Shown here: piece by piece, positions 53,677 through 62,774 of the stretch
Numbering within the stretch: the first letter of the stretch is position 1
Layout of the letters: each line of letters opens with the position of its first letter
NCBI GenBank assembly: GCA_019638575.1
Contig: JAHBTN010000001.1
Location: 186,001 to 250,000 of the forward strand
Length of the DNA: 64,000 nt
Direction of reading: 5' to 3'
Origin: Ferruginibacter sp.
Lineage (GTDB): Bacteria > Bacteroidota > Bacteroidia > Chitinophagales > Chitinophagaceae
Made by a program: the position numbers and the translations under genes
The notes under the pieces: generated by a model
Database searches by the model: none
What the model was told of the DNA's origin: nothing
Seen by the model: the letters and a program-made list of their open reading frames with translations, nothing else

Positions 53677-54075
53677 ATGAAAAAAATCATTGTTATTTTA
53701 ATTACGTTTTCAGGAATTTCTGTTGGCTATGCCCAACAAACAACTGTTCCAAAGGATAGCGGCAACACCAAACAAATTCATGTGCCTGCATTACCGGTAA
53801 AAAAAGATTCATTACGGGTAAAGGAAATTCCCTCAGCAAGGCTGTTCCCCAATCCTGCAAAAAATAAGGTTGAAATAGAAGTAAAAGGTTTTAAACCGGG
53901 CATTGTACATATTCAGTTAATAGATAAAGCCGGTAAACTGGTAAGAAATGATCAGCGGTCTTTATTCTCAGGCAACGAAACCATCGTTTATATGTTTTCA
54001 GAAAACCCTGGCATTTATTTTTTAATTATAAAACAAGATGAAAAAAGTTTAAAAAGCAAACTCATCATTCATTAA
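53677..54075 (+). CDS. Small secreted protein made mostly of a T9SS sorting domain
   Basis: From the ATG chosen here the product has 132 residues: a signal peptide (MKKIIVILITFSGISVGYA), a short Lys/Pro-rich linker (residues about 20-52) and a T9SS C-terminal sorting-type domain with RLFPNPAKNKVEIEVKGF and PGIYFLIIKQDEKSLKSKLI. Almost nothing is left as cargo. A start 17 codons upstream at 53626 would mask the signal peptide. It may be a small surface protein, a cargo remnant, or an anchor partner. It is divergent from sod. Confidence 0.72.
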   Translation: MKKIIVILITFSGISVGYAQQTTVPKDSGNTKQIHVPALPVKKDSLRVKEIPSARLFPNPAKNKVEIEVKGFKPGIVHIQLIDKAGKLVRNDQRSLFSGNETIVYMFSENPGIYFLIIKQDEKSLKSKLIIH

Positions 54076-54112
54076 GCTATTTAAGCTTTTAAAACATATT
54101 TTTCAAAATGCA

Positions 54113-54556
54113 TTACCTGCGTGCCTTAAAAAAATCCTTCATTAACCCGGCACATTCTTCTTTTAAAATACCGCTTACAAGTTTTGTTTTTGGATGATAA
54201 GGGTTTTTATTGCCACAGCATTTCCGGTACCCGTTCTTTTCGTCATCGGTGCCATAAACAATTTTCCCAATCTTGCTCCAGTATAGCGCACCGCTGCACA
54301 TAAGGCAGGGTTCTACGGTAACATATAATGTTGCATCGGGTAAATATTTGCTGCCTAAAAAATTAAATGCAGTGGTTAATGCAAGTATTTCGGCGTGTGC
54401 GGTACTATCGTTCAGCATCTCCACCTGGTTGTGTGCACGGGCAATGATACGGTTGTTCATTACAATAATTGCCCCTACCGGAACTTCTTCCCTGTCAAAA
54501 GCTTTTTGTGCCTCCGCCAATGCCTGTTGCATATATTGTTCATCAGTCATAGCCAT
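54113..54556 (-). CDS. tadA: tRNA adenosine(34) deaminase
   Basis: The 147-residue cytidine-deaminase-fold enzyme turns wobble A34 into inosine in tRNA-Arg. The zinc site is H54-A-E56 (TAHAEILAL) with Cys84 and Cys87 in PCLMCSGAL, and the N-terminal EVPVGAIIV block is typical of TadA. Length is normal. A TTG one codon upstream is a less likely start. A nucleoside or guanine deaminase is the alternative. It is convergent with the T9SS mini protein gene. Confidence 0.9.
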   Translation of the reverse strand: MAMTDEQYMQQALAEAQKAFDREEVPVGAIIVMNNRIIARAHNQVEMLNDSTAHAEILALTTAFNFLGSKYLPDATLYVTVEPCLMCSGALYWSKIGKIVYGTDDEKNGYRKCCGNKNPYHPKTKLVSGILKEECAGLMKDFFKARR

Positions 54557-54642
54557 CAACTATTTTTATGCCGGTAAGTTTATACTTTATAAAGCTATAT
54601 AAATTATAAACGAAATAGTATCTTTCAACAAATTTACAAGCA

Positions 54643-56007
54643 ATGGAACAACTGCTGCAGATGCAACGTTTTTTTAATAGCGGTACAACCAGGCCTTATG
54701 CATTCCGCAAAGCTCAATTGATAAAATTTAGAGATACCATTTTAAAATACGAAAAGCAAATTCACGATGCACTATATACCGATCTTAAGAAAAGCCCGGA
54801 AGAATGCTGGGTTACCGAAACAGGATTTGTTTTAGCCGAATTAAACAATACCATTAAACATTTAAAAACATGGATGCAACCTGGATTGGTAAGTACCAAT
54901 TTATTAAATGCGCCTTCTAAAAGTTTTATTTTACACGAACCCCTGGGTGTTGTGCTCATCATAAGTCCCTGGAACTATCCTTTTCAATTATTATTAACGC
55001 CACTTATTGGAGCCATGGCTGCCGGCAATTGCATTGTGTTAAAATCATCTGAATTTGCTCCGGCCACATCGGTAGTAATGAAACAAATGATTGAAGAGTG
55101 TTTTAACAAGGAATATGTTTTGTTTGTTGAAGGCGATGGTGCCACGGTGATACCGGCCATGATGAATAATTTTACTTTTGACCATATTTTTTATACCGGT
55201 AGCACTGCCGTTGGAAAAATAATTTATAAGATGGCTGCCGAAAAACTGGTACCTGTTACCCTGGAACTTGGCGGTAAAAATCCATGCATTGTGGAGGAAG
55301 ATGCAAATATTAAAGTTGCAGCTCGCCGTATAGCTATGACAAAATTCAGCAATGCCGGACAAATGTGTGTAGCACCCGATTATTTACTGGTACATGAAAG
55401 TAAAAAAGCAGCATTGGTTGAGGCTTTAAAAAAAATAATCCTGCAATTTTTTAGCGATAAGCCTGAAGAAAGTTACAACTATGGAAAAATTATAAATGAA
55501 AAACAGTTTAACAGGCTGGTAAATTATTTACAACAGGGTACCATTGTTTATGGGGGCAGGTTTGATAAAGAAAAATTATTTATCGAACCAACAATCATTG
55601 AAAATGTAAATACGGGTATGGGTATTATGCAAGAAGAAATATTTGGCCCTATTCTTCCCATCATCAGCTTTAGCTCAAAAGAAGAAGCACTACAATTGAT
55701 TGGCCAGCATAAAAATCCCTTAGCATTCTATGTATTTACTTCAAGCCATACAAAAGAGAATTTCTGGTTAAACAATGTTGCATTCGGCGGCGGATGCATA
55801 AATAATGCAAGCTGGCATTTAACCAATCATCACCTGCCCTTTGGCGGCAGGGGTTTTAGCGGCAGTGGGCAATATCATGGCAAGGCTTCTTTTGATACCT
55901 TCAGCCACAAAAAATCCATCATGAAAACACCAACCTGGTTCGATCCTTCCATTAAATACCCGCCATTTAAAGGAAAATTAAAGCTGTTTAAATGGGTGAT
56001 AAGATAA
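54643..56007 (+). CDS. Aldehyde dehydrogenase (class 3, fatty-aldehyde type)
   Basis: The 454-residue enzyme oxidises aldehydes with NAD(P). It has ISPWNYPFQLLLTPLIGA, the general-base Glu208 in LELGGKNPCIV and the catalytic Cys242 in FSNAGQMCVAPDY, with the PFGGRGFSGSGQYHG region near the end. The shorter length (about 455) and the C-terminal hydrophobic KLFKWVIR end fit the ALDH3 group, which acts on medium- and long-chain aldehydes. The one-mismatch promoter-like TATCTTTC lies about 20 bases before the ATG. Confidence 0.92.
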   Translation: MEQLLQMQRFFNSGTTRPYAFRKAQLIKFRDTILKYEKQIHDALYTDLKKSPEECWVTETGFVLAELNNTIKHLKTWMQPGLVSTNLLNAPSKSFILHEPLGVVLIISPWNYPFQLLLTPLIGAMAAGNCIVLKSSEFAPATSVVMKQMIEECFNKEYVLFVEGDGATVIPAMMNNFTFDHIFYTGSTAVGKIIYKMAAEKLVPVTLELGGKNPCIVEEDANIKVAARRIAMTKFSNAGQMCVAPDYLLVHESKKAALVEALKKIILQFFSDKPEESYNYGKIINEKQFNRLVNYLQQGTIVYGGRFDKEKLFIEPTIIENVNTGMGIMQEEIFGPILPIISFSSKEEALQLIGQHKNPLAFYVFTSSHTKENFWLNNVAFGGGCINNASWHLTNHHLPFGGRGFSGSGQYHGKASFDTFSHKKSIMKTPTWFDPSIKYPPFKGKLKLFKWVIR

Positions 56008-56046
56008 TGCGTTGTACATCTCACTCAAAAATTTATCCTGAAGAAA

Positions 56047-56730
56047 ATGTATAAAATTCTTAAAAAGATATTCATTATCTCTTCACTGGCCGTAATTGTA
56101 TTCTCTATTTTTGTATTAGTAACAAACAGGAATTCGAAAAACATGACTGCAAGGCAAAAATTTTTAAAAACAGTTTACCCGGTTTTCATGTGGTTTTCGG
56201 GTAAAGATAACAATGCAGTCTTGCATCTTACAAAAGAGAATATAGTTCCACCTACTTCTTTTTATGCATTAAAAGATACCTTGAACAATGGAATGGTATT
56301 TGACTTTGCATTGTTAAAAGGTAAAAAAGTGATGCTGGTAAATACTGCATCGGATTGTGGATACACCAATCAATATACCGATTTACAAAAATTATATGAA
56401 TTGAATAAGAGCAAGTTGCTGGTAATTGGTTTTCCGGCAAATAATTTTAAAGAGCAGGAAAAAGGTAGCGATGAAGAGATTGCCGCTTTTTGCAAAAACA
56501 ATTTCGGTATAAATTTTCCATTAATGAAAAAAAGCAGCGTTTTAAAAAATGATAATCAAAGTGCCGTTTTCAACTGGCTTACCGAGCCTGCAAAAAATGG
56601 ATGGAACAATAAACAACCTTCATGGAATTTTTGTAAGTATCTTGTAGATGAAAATGGAAACCTGACCGATTTTTTTGGCCCTGCCATTGAGCCGTTAGGA
56701 AAAGAAATAACTAAAGCTATAAACCGATAA
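56047..56730 (+). CDS. Glutathione peroxidase-family protein with membrane anchor
   Basis: The 227-residue protein has an N-terminal membrane span (about 8-26, IFIISSLAVIVFSIFVLV) and a thioredoxin-fold GPx domain with the peroxidatic Cys104 in NTASDCGYTNQY. FPANNFKEQEKGSDEEIAAFC and SWNFCKYLVDENG give the remaining GPx blocks, with Asn and Gln of the tetrad changed in part (NNFKEQE for NQFGGQE). It likely reduces peroxides with thioredoxin outside the cytoplasmic face. Catalytic Cys, not selenocysteine, is used. It follows the ALDH gene by 39 bases. Confidence 0.9.
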   Translation: MYKILKKIFIISSLAVIVFSIFVLVTNRNSKNMTARQKFLKTVYPVFMWFSGKDNNAVLHLTKENIVPPTSFYALKDTLNNGMVFDFALLKGKKVMLVNTASDCGYTNQYTDLQKLYELNKSKLLVIGFPANNFKEQEKGSDEEIAAFCKNNFGINFPLMKKSSVLKNDNQSAVFNWLTEPAKNGWNNKQPSWNFCKYLVDENGNLTDFFGPAIEPLGKEITKAINR

Positions 56731-56740
56731 ACTCACTTTT

Positions 56741-57280
56741 ATGTTCGAACAAAAAGATTTTAGTTTTATACATAAATATTTTATTGCCGAAAAACAGGGT
56801 AGCCTTTTTCTGCTTTCTATAGGTATAGCAGCCGTTTTGCTGGCAATCATTTTCTTTTTCTTTATAAAAACCAATGCTTCGTTTTATAAAGGTGCTGCAG
56901 TTATTTTGATGGCATTGGGATTAATACAGGCAATTGTTGGCTTTAATATTTATAAACGAACCGATAAGCAAAAATCTGATATTGCTTATAACGTAGGTTT
57001 AGAGCCCGTAACCTATACCAACAACATGGAAATGCCACGTATTACAAAAGTGATAAAGAGCCTTGTAATTTACCGATGGGCCGAACTTACCTGTGCTATC
57101 ATTGGTATTGTATTATGGATAACATACAAATCAAACCCGTCTAAATCATTTTTAACCGGCCTTGGTTTAACATTAGCCATACAGGCAATCATTTTGCTGG
57201 GTGTTGATTTTTTTGCAGGCAAAAGAGCAGGTACATACCGACAGCAACTTGAAAATATAGTAACAAATAATAAAAAATAA
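56741..57280 (+). CDS. Hypothetical membrane protein with four spans
   Basis: I do not recognise this 179-residue protein. Four hydrophobic segments are visible at about 20-40, 46-64, 108-126 and 138-156, with a polar loop between the second and third that carries EMPRITKVIKSL. The N-terminus (MFEQKDFSFIHKYF) is cytoplasmic by charge. It lies 10 bases after the glutathione peroxidase gene and 7 bases before trmO, so the three are probably one operon. No catalytic motif is seen. Confidence 0.7.
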   Translation: MFEQKDFSFIHKYFIAEKQGSLFLLSIGIAAVLLAIIFFFFIKTNASFYKGAAVILMALGLIQAIVGFNIYKRTDKQKSDIAYNVGLEPVTYTNNMEMPRITKVIKSLVIYRWAELTCAIIGIVLWITYKSNPSKSFLTGLGLTLAIQAIILLGVDFFAGKRAGTYRQQLENIVTNNKK

Positions 57281-57287
57281 AACCAAA

Positions 57288-57740
57288 GTGGTTATTCAAC
57301 CAATTGCAATAGTTAAAAATAACAGGCACCAGGTAACTGATGATTTTTGGGGTGATGTGGAAAGTGAAATAGAATTATTACCGCATATCCCTGCAGAAGC
57401 ATTTAATGGTATAGAGGCATTCTCTCATCTTGAAATTATTTTTCATTTTAATAAAGCCGGGCAATCAAAAATAATTTATAGTGGCCACCCACGAGAAAAC
57501 AAAGACTGGCCAATTGTTGGCATTTTTGCTCAACGTAAGAAAAACAGGCCTAATAGCATTGGCCTTACTACTGCAGAACTTTTAAGAAGAGACGGTAATA
57601 AAATTTGGGTAAAAAACCTTGATGCAATTGATGGTACACCTGTATTGGATATAAAACCTGTTATGAAAGAGTTTTTACCAAAAACCGAAATCCGGCAACC
57701 TGTGTGGAGTATTGAACTGATGAAAAATTACTGGCATTAA
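57288..57740 (+). CDS. trmO: tRNA m6t6A37 methyltransferase TrmO
   Basis: The 150-residue protein is the TrmO/TsaA (YaeB) type, which methylates N6-threonylcarbamoyladenosine at position 37 of some tRNAs with SAM. It has the family FSHLEIIFHFN, HPRENKDWPIVGIFAQRKKNRPNSIGLT and LDAIDGTPVLDIKP blocks. The start is GTG: MVIQPIAIVKNNRHQ is the expected opening and no ATG fits. Its stop codon is directly followed, with no gap, by the stop codon of dusB on the other strand. Confidence 0.9.
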   Translation: MVIQPIAIVKNNRHQVTDDFWGDVESEIELLPHIPAEAFNGIEAFSHLEIIFHFNKAGQSKIIYSGHPRENKDWPIVGIFAQRKKNRPNSIGLTTAELLRRDGNKIWVKNLDAIDGTPVLDIKPVMKEFLPKTEIRQPVWSIELMKNYWH

Positions 57741-58778
57741 TCAAACCGGGCATTTCTCATGGTAATTAATGAGTTCTATCGGAGTCTTTATAAATTCAAA
57801 GCCGGCATATTTATTCTTTATCTCATCAAGTACTTCATCAATTTCTTCAACAGTGTTTAAAGTTACCAGTTTAAGCCTGTAGTCTTTAATACCGGGCAAC
57901 CCTTTTAAATAATTGGTGTAATGTCTTCGCATTTCATAAATACCAACCTTGGGGCCTTTCCATTCAAATGATTTATGCAGGTGTTTTTTACAAACCGCTA
58001 CCCTGTCTTCAATGGTTGGTGCAGGCAAATATTCGCCTGTTTGTAAAAAATGTTTTATCTCGTTAAATATCCATGGATAACCAATTGCTGCACGGCCAAT
58101 CATAATACCATCTACACCATATTTGTTTTTATATTCCAGTGCTTTATCGGGGCTGTCGATATCGCCATTGCCAAAAATGGGAATGTTTATCCTTGGGTTG
58201 TTTTTCACTTTACCAATCAGTTCCCAGTCGGCCTGCCCCTTATACATTTGTGTACGGGTGCGCCCATGAATAGCCAATGCTTTAATACCTACATCCTGCA
58301 AGCGTAGGGCAACCTCTTCAATATTTTTTGTATTATCATCCCAGCCCAACCTTGTTTTTACCGTAACAGGTAAAGAAGTTGACTTTACAACGGCGCTGGT
58401 TAGTCGCACCATCAAATCAATATCTTTTAATACGCCTGCACCGGCACCTTTTAATGCCACTTTTTTAACGGGGCAACCAAAATTTATATCCAGTAAATCG
58501 GGATTGGTTACATCCACAATTTTTGCAGCAAGCGAAAGGCTTTCTTCATCGCCACCAAAAATTTGTATACCTACCGGTTTTTCATAATCAAAAATGTCTA
58601 ACTTCTTACGGCTTTTAATAGCATCCCTTATCAAACCTTCGCTGCTGATAAATTCGGTGTACATCAGGTCGGCACCATTGTCTTTACAAACAGCTCTAAA
58701 AGGCGGATCACTCACATCCTCCATTGGAGCAAGCAGTAAAGGAAAATCGGGTAATTGTATGGTACCTATTTTAATCAT
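57741..58778 (-). CDS. dusB: tRNA-dihydrouridine synthase
   Basis: The 345-residue FMN enzyme reduces uridines in the D-loop of tRNAs. It shows APMEDVSDPPFRAVC, INFGCPVKKVALKGAGAG with the catalytic Cys, HGRTRTQMYKGQADW and GNGDIDSPDKALEY, all classic Dus motifs. DusB is the usual bacterial form and fits the length. It is convergent and abutting with trmO, another tRNA-modification gene. Confidence 0.94.
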   Translation of the reverse strand: MIKIGTIQLPDFPLLLAPMEDVSDPPFRAVCKDNGADLMYTEFISSEGLIRDAIKSRKKLDIFDYEKPVGIQIFGGDEESLSLAAKIVDVTNPDLLDINFGCPVKKVALKGAGAGVLKDIDLMVRLTSAVVKSTSLPVTVKTRLGWDDNTKNIEEVALRLQDVGIKALAIHGRTRTQMYKGQADWELIGKVKNNPRINIPIFGNGDIDSPDKALEYKNKYGVDGIMIGRAAIGYPWIFNEIKHFLQTGEYLPAPTIEDRVAVCKKHLHKSFEWKGPKVGIYEMRRHYTNYLKGLPGIKDYRLKLVTLNTVEEIDEVLDEIKNKYAGFEFIKTPIELINYHEKCPV

Positions 58779-58920
58779 TGATAAAATAAAGAATTAACTG
58801 CATTTACTTTTTTACAATTTTGATTTTTGCCTGCTTAAAGCATTTTAAACTATCTTTTTGGCTAATCAGTATTACTCATTGTATATTGCGCCTGCAAATT
58901 TACATCAAATCATCTTAGGT

Positions 58921-59916
58921 ATGGAATACAGGAGTGTAAAAGGTTTTACCGGTTGGGGCCAATTAGGAATTTTACTCGTTTTCCTGGGGGCTGGCTTTAT
59001 ATTGGCTGCAATAACACAATTAGTGATTGTAATGCAAATACTGCCTGCAGGTGTATCAATGGATAAAATGGGTGATGAAATGATGAAAGTAATGCTGAAA
59101 CCCGAAAATGTTGGCTATGCAAGGCTAAGCCAGGTTGTAGGTACATTTTTTCTTTTATTTATACCAGCCATATTGTACATGCTTGTATGCCACGGAAAAA
59201 ATAAATTCTGGTTAGGTTTTAACAAGCATATCAATGCAGCACAAATAGTACTTGGCTTTTTTCTTATTTTCCTGGCAAATGTTGTTGCAAATCCATTAGC
59301 CGAATTAAGTAGGTCTATACTCACCAATTTTCCTTCATTAAATGCAATGGGCATGCGATTGGAAGATGCCTATACCGAACAGGTAACAGCATTAAGCAAT
59401 TTAAAAAGCTGGGGCGAATTTTTTATGGCCATAGTCATCATGGCTTTTTTCCCTGCATTGTTTGAAGAGATTTTTTTCAGGGGGGCATTGCAAAACCTAT
59501 TGGAGAGATGGTGGAAAGCGCCTTTACTGGCTGTGATTGTAACTTCTTTGATATTTAGTTTCATCCATATGTCGGTATTCCTTTTTTTAAGCAGGGTAGT
59601 TTTGGGTTTTGTATTAGGGTTGATGTATCAGCGAAGCAGGAATCTTTGGGTAAATATCATTGCTCACTTTTTAAACAACACGGTTGCTGTTATTCAATTA
59701 TTCTGGTTATCAAAACATCAAACAAAAATTGAAGTGGATAAACTGGATCCTAAGATTCCGCTTTGGGGTGGATTGATAGCACTTGCTATAACTTTTGGCC
59801 TGTTTTTGCTTTTTGAAAAAGTTTCTGCCAAAAACCGTAAACAAATAGCTTTTGAAGAACAGGACCTGATTGAACATATTGATATTGGGCATTCTTATCC
59901 AACAAATAAAAACTGA
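58921..59916 (+). CDS. CPBP-family intramembrane metalloprotease
   Basis: From the ATG chosen here the product has 331 residues. About eight membrane spans are visible. The CPBP/Abi motifs are EEIFFRGALQNLLERWW (EExxxR), FIHMSVF with the His, and HFLNN. Such proteases cleave membrane proteins or prenylated peptides, with no known client here. A TTG start 21 codons earlier at 58858 overlaps a promoter-like TATCTTTTTG sequence, so the later ATG is preferred. cdsA starts six bases after the stop. Confidence 0.88.
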   Translation: MEYRSVKGFTGWGQLGILLVFLGAGFILAAITQLVIVMQILPAGVSMDKMGDEMMKVMLKPENVGYARLSQVVGTFFLLFIPAILYMLVCHGKNKFWLGFNKHINAAQIVLGFFLIFLANVVANPLAELSRSILTNFPSLNAMGMRLEDAYTEQVTALSNLKSWGEFFMAIVIMAFFPALFEEIFFRGALQNLLERWWKAPLLAVIVTSLIFSFIHMSVFLFLSRVVLGFVLGLMYQRSRNLWVNIIAHFLNNTVAVIQLFWLSKHQTKIEVDKLDPKIPLWGGLIALAITFGLFLLFEKVSAKNRKQIAFEEQDLIEHIDIGHSYPTNKN

Positions 59917-59921
59917 AAATT

Positions 59922-60812
59922 TTGGCGTTAAACATCCAGGTATTTAAAACAAGGGCCTTAACTGCTTTGCTTTTTGTAGCCGTAATGCTTACCGGGCTGC
60001 TTTGGAATTTTTGGAGTTTCCTTATCTTGATTTCGGTTATACATTTTGGTTGTTGGTTTGAGTATTTAAAACTGGTAGAGAAAACTTACACAAACAGGAT
60101 AGATAATGCTATCAAATGGTTTCTTGCAATTTGTGGATATACGCTGATGATTGTTGCCGGGCAACATCAAATTGGCGGTGATTTGTATTTGGAAATATTG
60201 GGTTACCAGGTAAGTTTAAAAATTTTGTTTTGGGTATTTTTATTTATTTGTTTGCTAATTTTTCTTTTTCAAAACAGGCAGGTTATACCCCAGGCAAAAT
60301 GGATGAGCCTGGCCGGGCTTGTTTACATTTCTTTAAGCCTGGCAGCTTTAATAAATTTATATACTACAGCCCCCTTACATTTCAGTAGTTCAATTATTGA
60401 TGTAAAAGATGGCCGGTTACCCATTTTGATAATTGTTAGTATCTGGATAAATGATACGATGGCTTACCTAGTTGGATCGTTCATAGGTAAAACTCCATTA
60501 TCAAAAATATCACCCAAAAAAACCTGGGAAGGTACATTGGGTGGCATCATATTGAGTATTATAGTAATTACCATAATTATATACAGTTTATATCAACTTA
60601 CTGCAATTGATATATTTGGTATAGCTTTAATACCTGCCCTCTGTGCAATTTTTGGCACATTTGGAGATTTATTTGAAAGTAAGCTGAAGCGACTGGCCAA
60701 TGTAAAAGACAGCGGTAGTTTTATGCCGGGCCATGGTGGTTTTTTAGACAGGTTCGACTCTTTACTTTTTGCAGCACCTGCTGTATGGCTGTATGTAAAA
60801 ATTTTACTTTAG
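59922..60812 (+). CDS. cdsA: Phosphatidate cytidylyltransferase
   Basis: The 296-residue multi-span enzyme makes CDP-diacylglycerol from phosphatidate and CTP, the branch point of phospholipid synthesis. It ends with the signature SKLKRLANVKDSGSFMPGHGG and DRFDSLLF motif, and shows SKISPKKTWEGTLGG. The start is TTG at 59922: FKTRALTALLFVAV directly follows, as in related CdsA proteins, and no earlier ATG is in frame. It is five bases after the CPBP protease stop and precedes psd. Confidence 0.93.
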   Translation: MALNIQVFKTRALTALLFVAVMLTGLLWNFWSFLILISVIHFGCWFEYLKLVEKTYTNRIDNAIKWFLAICGYTLMIVAGQHQIGGDLYLEILGYQVSLKILFWVFLFICLLIFLFQNRQVIPQAKWMSLAGLVYISLSLAALINLYTTAPLHFSSSIIDVKDGRLPILIIVSIWINDTMAYLVGSFIGKTPLSKISPKKTWEGTLGGIILSIIVITIIIYSLYQLTAIDIFGIALIPALCAIFGTFGDLFESKLKRLANVKDSGSFMPGHGGFLDRFDSLLFAAPAVWLYVKILL

Positions 60813-60853
60813 ATCTTTAAGGTTTAGCATACTACTGGTAAAACATAACTGTC

Positions 60854-60861
60854 TATATTTG
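60854..60861 (+). promoter_or_regulatory. -7 promoter element of psd
   Basis: TATATTTG matches TAnnTTTG exactly, 17 bases before the psd ATG, so psd can be transcribed apart from cdsA. Confidence 0.6.
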
Positions 60862-60878
60862 CAACTCAACTTATTTTA

Positions 60879-61535
60879 ATGACCATTCACCGGGAAGGAT
60901 ATAAAACCATTGCTATTGCCACTTTAATTTTTGGCGCAATTAATTTGCCTGTTTATTTTTTCTTTAGCGCTTCATTAATGTGGCTATGTAATTTAATTTT
61001 TATTATTACACTTTGCATATTGCTGTTCCTCATTTCATTTTTTCGAATTCCAAACAGGCAACTTACAATTAATGAAAATGCTATAATAGCCCCTGCAGAT
61101 GGTAAAGTGGTAGTAATTGAAGAAACCACAGATGAAGAATATTTTAAAGATAAACGTCTTCAGGTTTCCATCTTTATGAGCCCGGCCAATGTACATGTAA
61201 ACCGTAATCCAATAAGCGGCGAGGTTATATATAATCAATACCACAAAGGAAAATACCTGGTAGCCTGGCATCCTAAATCATCTACCGATAATGAACGCCA
61301 TTCGGTAGTAATTAAAAAAGATAGTACTGAAATTTTAGTAAAGCAAATAGCCGGTGCTCTTGCAAAACGCATTGTAAATTATTTGCAGGTTGGCCAAAAA
61401 GTAAAACAAACACATGAAATGGGCTTTATAAAATTTGGCAGCCGTGTTGATCTGCTATTACCTATTGGCACTAAAATAAATGTATCGCTTAACCAGGCTG
61501 TTCAAGGTGGCGTAACTGTTATAGCTACCCTATAA
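60879..61535 (+). CDS. psd: Phosphatidylserine decarboxylase proenzyme, short form
   Basis: The 218-residue protein is the archaeal/Bacteroidota-type Psd. It has two N-terminal spans (about 12-48), IIAPADGKVVVIEE, the HVNRNPISGEVIY block and the self-cleavage site FGSRVDLLLP near residue 187, where the Ser becomes the pyruvoyl group. It makes phosphatidylethanolamine at the inner membrane, in line with cdsA next door. Length is typical of the short form. Confidence 0.93.
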   Translation: MTIHREGYKTIAIATLIFGAINLPVYFFFSASLMWLCNLIFIITLCILLFLISFFRIPNRQLTINENAIIAPADGKVVVIEETTDEEYFKDKRLQVSIFMSPANVHVNRNPISGEVIYNQYHKGKYLVAWHPKSSTDNERHSVVIKKDSTEILVKQIAGALAKRIVNYLQVGQKVKQTHEMGFIKFGSRVDLLLPIGTKINVSLNQAVQGGVTVIATL

Positions 61536-61614
61536 TTTTAACGTTTAATACTGTTGGCGCTATGCAATTTCTCCCCTATATTTACGTTTATAAAAATCAT
61601 CTAAACCTAAAATC

Positions 61615-61797
61615 ATGAAGAAGATACTTTTATTAGCAACAGCATTTATGTTTGTAACCGGAGTTGCCTTGGCCGACAATGGAAAAAAGAAAAACAAAAA
61701 GAAATGTGCAAAAGGTAAAACTTGCTGCACAAAAGATGCAAAGGCTAAAACATCAAAATCCTGCTGTTCAGAAAAATCAACAACAGCTAAAATGTAA
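61615..61797 (+). CDS. Small secreted Lys/Cys-rich protein
   Basis: The 60-residue product has a signal peptide (MKKILLLATAFMFVTGVALA) and a 40-residue mature part of Lys, Cys and Ala with five cysteines arranged as C...C-C...C-C (KKCAKGKTCCTKDAK, SKSCCSEKS). No family is recognised. The CC pairs could bind metal or form disulfides in the periplasm. A terminator follows it, and TATATTTA at 61577-61584 is a one-mismatch promoter element, so it is a single-gene unit and likely real. Confidence 0.65.
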   Translation: MKKILLLATAFMFVTGVALADNGKKKNKKKCAKGKTCCTKDAKAKTSKSCCSEKSTTAKM

Positions 61798-61818
61798 TAC
61801 TGCTAAACAATCATTGTA

Positions 61819-61846
61819 AACCTTTCGGATACCGAAAGGTTTTTTT
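61819..61846 (+). terminator. Terminator of the small Cys-rich gene
   Basis: AACCTTTCGG (61819-61828) pairs perfectly with CCGAAAGGTT (61832-61841) over ATA, followed by a T run to 61846. Confidence 0.93.
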
Positions 61847-62002
61847 ATACCCGGAATCAATCAATAATCACAATATATGCAAATAATAAATAATGCAAAA
61901 GTTACTTTATTGTGGATATAGGGAATTTTGAAACAACAGCATATTTTTACATTTATCAATAAAAAAACTCGTAATTCTGGCATTTAACTAAATAGTTTCC
62001 CC

Positions 62003-62010
62003 TACCTTTG
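62003..62010 (+). promoter_or_regulatory. -7 promoter element of rplS
   Basis: TACCTTTG matches TAnnTTTG exactly, 24 bases before the rplS ATG. Confidence 0.7.
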
Positions 62011-62033
62011 CCATCCGAAAAAAATATACAAAT

Positions 62034-62402
62034 ATGAACGCAGTAGCATTTGTTCATGATCAACTGGACACAAAAGGAAAAGCAAAGCTTCCGAAATTTA
62101 AAGCAGGCGATAACGTAACTGTTAATTATAAAATTATTGAGGGTACCAAAGAGCGTATCCAAAGTTTTAAAGGCGATGTGATAAAACGTCAGGGTACTGG
62201 TGCAACAGCTTCATTTACAGTACGTAAAATGAGCGATGGTGTAGGAGTTGAACGATTGTTTCCACTTTATTCTCCAAACATAGAAAGTATTATTTTAAAT
62301 AAAGTTGGTAACGTAAACAGAGCAAAGTTGTATTATTTGCGTGACAGGAGTGGTAAAAGTGCCCGGATTACCGAAAAAAGAAGGGCTATTGCAAAGGTAT
62401 AG
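62034..62402 (+). CDS. rplS: Ribosomal protein bL19
   Basis: The 122-residue large-subunit protein has [42 protein letters not shown] and [20 protein letters not shown], with [15 protein letters not shown] at the end, all hallmarks of L19. It lies at the 30S-50S contact. It has its own promoter and terminator, so it is apart from the rpsP-rimM-trmD operon seen in many bacteria. Confidence 0.97.
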   Translation: MNAVAFVHDQLDTKGKAKLPKFKAGDNVTVNYKIIEGTKERIQSFKGDVIKRQGTGATASFTVRKMSDGVGVERLFPLYSPNIESIILNKVGNVNRAKLYYLRDRSGKSARITEKRRAIAKV

Positions 62403-62421
62403 TGTTGATTTTCAATATATT

Positions 62422-62456
62422 AAAAAAGCAGAAAAATATTTTTCTGCTTTTTTTTG
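62422..62456 (+). terminator. Terminator of rplS
   Basis: A perfect palindrome of about 14 pairs around AGCAGAAAAAT / ATTTTTCTGCT is followed by a T run to about 62456. Confidence 0.9.
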
Positions 62457-62556
62457 TTTTAAGCTTTCTTTATTAAAATATTTATTGTTTCTTTATGACT
62501 CAAAATTACAGCCTTAGGTAAAACTTTACCCTTTTTAATCTTAAACCCTTTTATTT

Positions 62557-62685
62557 ATGAGAAAGATTATGCTTTCCCTTGTTGTAATTTTTATTGTTGT
62601 AACAGTAACTTCATGTGCCAGGGGTATATCACCCGAGCAGGCTGCAAATGGAAAAGCCAAATGTGGCAAAACTTACATTCGTTAA
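62557..62685 (+). CDS. Small lipoprotein, 42 residues
   Basis: The ATG at 62557 encodes a lipoprotein signal (MRKIMLSLVVIFIVVTVTSC, Cys20) followed by a 22-residue mature part ARGISPEQAANGKAKCG plus a short tail (KTYIR). Bacteroidota encode many such tiny lipoproteins with one more cysteine near the end. No function is known. It lies between the rplS terminator and tatA, with normal codon use and a clean stop at 62683-62685, so it is likely real in spite of its size. Confidence 0.6.
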   Translation: MRKIMLSLVVIFIVVTVTSCARGISPEQAANGKAKCGKTYIR

Positions 62686-62774
62686 TTTTTTTAAGTTGAA
62701 TTTTATTTTAAAAATGCAGTTAACCGGCAGTTAATTTGCTGGTATTAATTGCCATTGCAAACAATTATTTGGTT

